From Opitutales bacterium (GTDB taxonomy: Bacteria; Verrucomicrobiota; Verrucomicrobiia; Opitutales; Oceanipulchritudinaceae): a DNA stretch of 50,192 nt. Within the stretch, counting starts at the first letter, position 1, and each line of letters begins with the position of its first letter. The notes under the pieces were generated by a model that saw only the letters and a program-made list of their open reading frames with translations, was not told the DNA's origin and did not search any database. The stretch spans positions 1 to 50,192 of the forward strand of contig SLNJ01000029.1 of NCBI GenBank assembly GCA_007133065.1. Reading direction: 5' to 3'. Below, in pieces: positions 46,392 to 50,192 of this stretch. The position numbers and the translations under genes were made by a program.

Positions 46392-47423
46392 GTGCGATTT
46401 GAAGACGTTGCCATTGAAACACTGGCGTGTGAAGTGCCGCCGGTAACCCTGACATCGGATGCGCTCGAGTCCCTTCTCGAACCGGTCTACGAACGATTGC
46501 GCCTGCCTGCCGGACGGCTCGAGTTGATGACCGGCATTCGCGAACGTAGATTCTGGGCGGAGCCGATGCCTGCATCGCGTGCAAGCGCGCTCGCCGGTGA
46601 GAAGGCACTCGCAAAGAGTCGGGTACCGCGCGACCAGATCGATCTGCTCCTGCACTGTGCGGTCTGCCGCGATCAGCTCGAACCGGCTACCGCGTCCACC
46701 GTGCACCAGCTGCTCGGACTGCCCGCGCACACCCAGATCTTCGATGTCTCCAACGCCTGCCTCGGATTTCTAAACGGAATGGTAACCGCCGCCGGTTTGA
46801 TCCAGAGCCGCCAGATCCGGGCCGCGCTGATCGTATCCGGCGAGAATGGGAAACCGTTGCTGGACCGAACCATCGAGACGCTCCTGAACGGGACTTTTAC
46901 CCGCAAGTCGATCAAGCCGTATTTTGCAAACCTGACCATCGGGGCGGGCGCGGCCGCGGCCGTGCTCTGCTCCGCATCGATGGCGGGAACCGCCCCGCGA
47001 ATCGTCTGCGCTACCGTGGAGACCGATACCAGCCACAACCATCTCTGCCAGGGGGATTCCTCCCGCGGCGACGGCCTCGAAATGGTCACGGAATCGGAAC
47101 TGCTCCTCGATGCCGGAATCTCCGTGGCAGAACGTGGATGGGAACGTTTCTGTAACGAGACGGGGTGGAGCTCGGAGACGGTTGACCGGATCGTGTGCCA
47201 CCAGGTGGGGCGAGCGCACCAACGGCGTCTGCTCGCCGGACTCAAGATCGCTCCCGAAAAGGATTACATCACCTATCCCGAACTGGGAAACATCGGCTCA
47301 GCCTCCCTTCCCATCACCCTGTGCCGGGCTCTGGAGTCCGGCGCCATGCACTCCACCGATTCCGTAGGGTTGCTCGGTATCGGAAGCGGCATCGTCTCAA
47401 TGATGGTCGCCGTGCAAGCCTGA
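46392..47423 (+). CDS. oleA: OleA-type thiolase (long-chain beta-keto acid synthase)
   Basis: A 343-aa thiolase-fold protein, GTG start at 46392, 11 bp after fabI. The nucleophile Cys123 is in SNACLGFLNG. Glu97, in LEPATAS, precedes it by 26 residues, as Glu117 precedes Cys143 in Xanthomonas OleA. His270 (CHQVGRAH) and Asn300 (LGNIGS) keep the 30-residue spacing of OleA His285 and Asn315. The Glu, absent from FabH, is the key reason to prefer OleA. It joins two fatty acyl-CoA chains without decarboxylation to give a 2-alkyl-3-ketoalkanoic acid, the first step of olefin synthesis. The next gene is oleB, four bases away, which strengthens the call. Confidence 0.85.
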   Translation: MRFEDVAIETLACEVPPVTLTSDALESLLEPVYERLRLPAGRLELMTGIRERRFWAEPMPASRASALAGEKALAKSRVPRDQIDLLLHCAVCRDQLEPATASTVHQLLGLPAHTQIFDVSNACLGFLNGMVTAAGLIQSRQIRAALIVSGENGKPLLDRTIETLLNGTFTRKSIKPYFANLTIGAGAAAAVLCSASMAGTAPRIVCATVETDTSHNHLCQGDSSRGDGLEMVTESELLLDAGISVAERGWERFCNETGWSSETVDRIVCHQVGRAHQRRLLAGLKIAPEKDYITYPELGNIGSASLPITLCRALESGAMHSTDSVGLLGIGSGIVSMMVAVQA

Positions 47424-47427
47424 CGTC

Positions 47428-48297
47428 ATGAGCGCGCGCCCGGTATACCTTCGCACGCTCTATCCGTTTGCCTCCCACTACCACGCGGTCGACAAAGGAC
47501 GGTTGCACTATGTGGACGAGGGGAGGGGGGATGCGATCCTCTGCCTGCACGGGAACCCGACCTGGTCCTTTGCCTGGCGTAACCTGATTCAGGACATGCG
47601 CGATGAGTTCCGAATCATCGCTCCCGACCACCTCGGATGCGGGTTTTCCGACAAACCTCAGGATGCCGGCTATCGTCTCGAGGACCGGATCGACCACCTC
47701 GAAAGCCTGGTTCGGACGCTTGATCTTCCCCGGTTTCACCTCGTCCTGCACGACTGGGGCGGCGCCATCGGCATGGGTCTGGCGGCGCGCATGGAGGAGC
47801 GGGTTGGACGTATCCTTATCATGAATACAGCAGCCTTTCCATTCCCGTCCATGCCCCGCCGAATCATGCTCTGCCGAACCCCGGGAATCGGTGAGTTCGC
47901 CGTGCGGCGCCTCAACCTCTTTGCTTGGGCCGCCACACGAATGACGACGGCTGTTGCACTGCCGGATGTTATCCGGAAAGCCTACCTGTACCCATACGAC
48001 TCGCCGCGGAACCGCATCGCGATCTGGCGGTTCGTCCGGGACATTCCCACCGATCCGGATCATCCGTCGTGGAACACATTGCTCGCGGTCGAAGCCGGCC
48101 TCGCGAGGCTTCAGGGAAAGGATCTGCTCATCCTCTGGGGCGAACGGGACTGGTGCTTCCATCGGGGGTTTCGAGAGGAATGGGAACGCCGTTTTCCGCG
48201 CGCACGGAGCATCGCGATGGACGATGTCGGACACTACGTGTTTGAGGACGCCCCGCGGCGTCTCCTCCGCGAAGCCCGGGGCTTATTCAGAGAATAG
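47428..48297 (+). CDS. oleB: OleB-type alpha/beta hydrolase (beta-lactone decarboxylase)
   Basis: A 289-aa alpha/beta hydrolase of the haloalkane dehalogenase-like branch. The oxyanion Asn is in LHGNPTWSFAW, the nucleophile Asp109 is in LHDWGGAIG and the His is His269 in VGHYVF; the acid may be in GERDWCFHRG. OleB decarboxylates the beta-lactone made by OleC, releasing the cis-alkene and CO2. Adjacency to oleA (four bases) supports the role; by itself the sequence could be called a haloalkane dehalogenase. oleC and oleD are not here, since the next gene is on the other strand. Confidence 0.85.
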   Translation: MSARPVYLRTLYPFASHYHAVDKGRLHYVDEGRGDAILCLHGNPTWSFAWRNLIQDMRDEFRIIAPDHLGCGFSDKPQDAGYRLEDRIDHLESLVRTLDLPRFHLVLHDWGGAIGMGLAARMEERVGRILIMNTAAFPFPSMPRRIMLCRTPGIGEFAVRRLNLFAWAATRMTTAVALPDVIRKAYLYPYDSPRNRIAIWRFVRDIPTDPDHPSWNTLLAVEAGLARLQGKDLLILWGERDWCFHRGFREEWERRFPRARSIAMDDVGHYVFEDAPRRLLREARGLFRE

Positions 48298-48397
48298 GGC
48301 TCAAAAATCGCCTCTGCCCCCTCTCGAATCATCTGTTCCATCGCATTCAAACGACAATGCGGCGGAGGCGGCCGAGGAGCCCGGAGTGGCGTTTCAT

Positions 48398-49924
48398 TCA
48401 CCGGCCGTACAGCCAAGCGAGCTCCCTGAGATAGAAACTCGTCTCTCCGTTCAGCCCGTCCATTTGCTCCTGAGTGGCTCGCCACCGCCAATTGCCTTGA
48501 GGGGAGCCGGGCACGTTGAAACGGGCACTGGAATCGAGCGCCAGGAGATCCTGGATCGGGAATATGGCGGTGTCCGCGACCGATCCGAACCCTGCACGAA
48601 TCACGTCCCAGCTGATCTCATCGCCCCCGACCCGAAGGTAACGCCGCACCTGGTCGCGTATGGACTCGGATGCATTCCGGTACCAGCCCAGCGTAGTATC
48701 ATTATCATGGGTACCCGAGTACACCACGCTGTTGGAATCAAGGTTGTGAGGAAGATAGAGGTTTTCCGGATCGCAGTCGAAGGCGAACTGCAGAATCGCC
48801 ATTCCGGGCAGACCGGTGGCCAGACGGAATTCGCGAACTTCGTCGTCCAGATCGCCCAGGTCCTCCGCAATGAACCGGCTGTCAGGGAACCGCTCACGTA
48901 TGGCCCGGAATAGCGGGAGCCCCGGACCAGGCTTCCACGAACCGGAGCGGGCATCCGTGTCGCCGGCGGGAACACTCCAGTATTTGTAGAATCCGCGGAA
49001 ATGATCGAGGCGAACCACGTCGCAGCACTCGAGCGTCGCGGCGATCCGCCGCATCCACCACGAATACCCGTCCATTGCGAGTGCGTCCCAGTCAAACAGC
49101 GGGGCGCCCCAAAGCTGACCCTCCGGAGAAAAGTAATCCGGAGGCACGCCCGCGACAGCATCCGGGGAGCCGTCGGCCTTGAGCTGGAAGTATTCGGGAT
49201 TCGCCCACACCTCGGCGCTGTCGAGCGCGGGGAATATCGGGATGTCGCCGATCAGATCGACGTCGTTCTCCCGAGCATAAGCCTGCAATAGCTTCCATTG
49301 TCCGAAAAAGAGATACTGATAAAATTTTTGGGCGAGTATCTCGTCGGCGAGATCGTTCAGCAGATCCGAGTTTCGGGCCCGTTGCCACGAGCAAAAGGGT
49401 GCCTCCCAAGCATACCACGGCAGACCCCCGAAATGCTCCTTGAGCGCCACAAAGGTCGCAAAGGCATCGAGCCATGCCTTGCCGTGTGCCGCGCAAAAAT
49501 CGTCGAACAACCCGTAGTTGGGCAGGTAGGCGCGGCCCCGCTCGCTGAACGCACGCCATGCCGCACGCAAGAGCGGCCACTTGATCCGATGCAGCGATTC
49601 AAAGTCAACCCGGTCGCACGGCAGCTTCTGCAATCCCTCCAATGCGCCCGAATCAAGAAGACCGTACTCCGTCAGCGCACGAACGTCGAGCAGATACGGG
49701 TTTCCAGCAAATACCGAAAGGCTCTGATAGGGGGAATCGCCATATCCCGTCGGTCCCAGCGGCAGAAATTGCCAGTAGCGCAATCCGGAGTCGTTCAGGA
49801 AATCGACAAAACCATACGCAGCGCCTCCCAGAACCCCGATTCCCTGATCGCTGGGCAACATCGTCGGGTGCAACAGCACCCCGGCTCCACGCTCCGAACA
49901 AGGGGAGAATAACGGTTTGTTCAT
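48398..49924 (-). CDS. malQ: 4-alpha-glucanotransferase (amylomaltase)
   Basis: A 508-aa GH77 enzyme. It starts RGAGVLLHPTMLPS and contains WQFLPLGPTGYGDSPYQ, the nucleophile region VRLDHFRGF, the acid/base region FIAEDLGDLD and the transition-state stabiliser in YSGTHDNDT. It transfers maltooligosaccharyl units, serving glycogen and maltodextrin metabolism. The start is ATG 49924; the upstream in-frame ATG at 49951 would add nine non-conserved residues. The gene is convergent with oleB across 100 bp. It has no operon partner in the window. Confidence 0.95.
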   Translation of the reverse strand: MNKPLFSPCSERGAGVLLHPTMLPSDQGIGVLGGAAYGFVDFLNDSGLRYWQFLPLGPTGYGDSPYQSLSVFAGNPYLLDVRALTEYGLLDSGALEGLQKLPCDRVDFESLHRIKWPLLRAAWRAFSERGRAYLPNYGLFDDFCAAHGKAWLDAFATFVALKEHFGGLPWYAWEAPFCSWQRARNSDLLNDLADEILAQKFYQYLFFGQWKLLQAYARENDVDLIGDIPIFPALDSAEVWANPEYFQLKADGSPDAVAGVPPDYFSPEGQLWGAPLFDWDALAMDGYSWWMRRIAATLECCDVVRLDHFRGFYKYWSVPAGDTDARSGSWKPGPGLPLFRAIRERFPDSRFIAEDLGDLDDEVREFRLATGLPGMAILQFAFDCDPENLYLPHNLDSNSVVYSGTHDNDTTLGWYRNASESIRDQVRRYLRVGGDEISWDVIRAGFGSVADTAIFPIQDLLALDSSARFNVPGSPQGNWRWRATQEQMDGLNGETSFYLRELAWLYGR

Positions 49925-50029
49925 AATCCCGCATCGTGGGCGGATGCCCAATACATGGCGAGACCGAAAGATCCTCGCCGGATCGCGGCAACCAGGCGCG
50001 GTTTATAAAAGGATAAAATACGCACAATA

Positions 50030-50089
50030 TATATTATGTCTAATTCGTGTTGTGCGGAACTCCGCACAACACGAATTTGACATAATATA
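50030..50089. repeat. Near-perfect 60-bp palindrome
   Basis: Two 29-base arms (50030-50058 and 50061-50089) are reverse complements except for one base (50041/50078), with only AC between them. The centre reads TGTGCGGAACTCCGCACA. Because of the symmetry both strands encode the same peptide motif, RVVR-x-SAQHE-x-DIIY, which should not be taken as a gene. It could be a cruciform-forming site, a mobile element end, or an assembly artefact near a contig end. Confidence 0.85.
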
Positions 50090-50108
50090 CTCGCTGCCAG
50101 GGTCTTGA
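50072..50108 (+). repeat. 37-bp direct repeat, copy 1
   Basis: The block from CGAATTTGACATAATATACT to GGTCTTGA. Its first half is the right arm of the palindrome. An identical copy begins at 50156, 84 bases later, and continues to the last base of the window. Confidence 0.9.
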
Positions 50109-50155
50109 CGTCAGCGATCTTCCTGCCCGGCACGGCTTCATCGCCCGTTGATCGG

Positions 50156-50192
50156 CGAATTTGACATAATATACTCGCTGCCAGGGTCTTGA
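50156..50192 (+). repeat. 37-bp direct repeat, copy 2 (runs into the window end)
   Basis: Identical to 50072-50108. The 47-base stretch between the copies has no obvious similarity to either. The window stops on the last base of the repeat, so more copies may follow. Confidence 0.9.

Noticed and set aside
49917-50133. Frames on both strands encoding RVVR-x-SAQHE-x-DIIY as small proteins.
   Set aside because: The shared peptide comes from the palindrome read in both directions; there is no start signal or conserved context.
50072-50192. Two 37-bp repeats separated by 47 bp as a CRISPR array.
   Set aside because: Only two copies, one shares half of a palindrome, the gap is long for a spacer, the ends do not look like typical repeat ends, and no cas gene is present.

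Overview
The window is about 50.2 kb of GC-rich bacterial chromosome (roughly 60% by eye). It is densely packed with mostly housekeeping genes in short operons, and many start codons lack a clear Shine-Dalgarno sequence. The gene set suggests a Verrucomicrobiota member, probably Opitutae/Puniceicoccales. The hints are a GreA/GreB domain on a long N-terminal extension, a Rho with a very long low-complexity N-terminus, OleA/OleB hydrocarbon genes, and two secreted proteins with Trp/Tyr-rich C-terminal repeats. This placement is inference from gene content; no 16S rRNA gene is present. The window starts inside a gene and ends in a repeat.

Layout. 1-4348 (minus): a YejABEF-type peptide ABC transporter in the order B-E-A-F, with the ATPase cut by the window edge. 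4.5-12.2 kb: rsmB, the Gre-domain protein, a TIG-domain lipoprotein, hemW, an L,D-transpeptidase, asd and a DUF3592-like membrane protein. 12.2-16.8 kb: tRNA-Thr(CGU), transketolase, a protein with two TonB C-terminal-like domains and a GT4-type glycosyltransferase. 17.0-18.96 kb: an ammonium-response operon, amtB-glnK, with a good sigma-54 promoter and a strong intrinsic terminator. 19.0-21.2 kb: glyS (alpha2 type) and a HAD phosphatase overlapping by one base. 21.2-24.8 kb: two large secreted proteins of unknown function. 25.0-27.9 kb: a tiny membrane protein and a tightly coupled minus-strand operon (hypothetical, NUDIX, TsaB-like, alr). 28.3-30.7 kb: a lower-GC universal stress protein plus BCCT transporter pair. 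30.8-40.6 kb: an EF-G-like GTPase with a small membrane protein, miaA, an HNH nuclease, a YbdG-like MscS channel, coaE, rho and aroE. 40.7-45.0 kb: three consecutive type IV pilus/type II secretion ATPases (PilB/GspE, PilT, PilB/GspE). 45.0-48.3 kb: fabZ, an atypical fabI, oleA and oleB. 48.4-49.9 kb: malQ. 50.0-50.19 kb: a near-perfect 60-bp palindrome and a 37-bp direct repeat reaching the window end.

The genes link in several ways. AmtB and PII form a nitrogen-sensing unit. FabZ/FabI serve fatty acid elongation, while OleA/OleB can join two acyl chains and decarboxylate the product to a long-chain olefin; oleC and oleD would have to lie elsewhere. Usp-BCCT and the MscS-type channel fit osmotic adaptation. 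No clear CRISPR, prophage, restriction or other defence locus was seen. The most novel candidates are the aromatic-repeat secreted pair, the Gre-domain fusion, the Rho low-complexity region, the ATPase triplet and the terminal palindrome/repeat.
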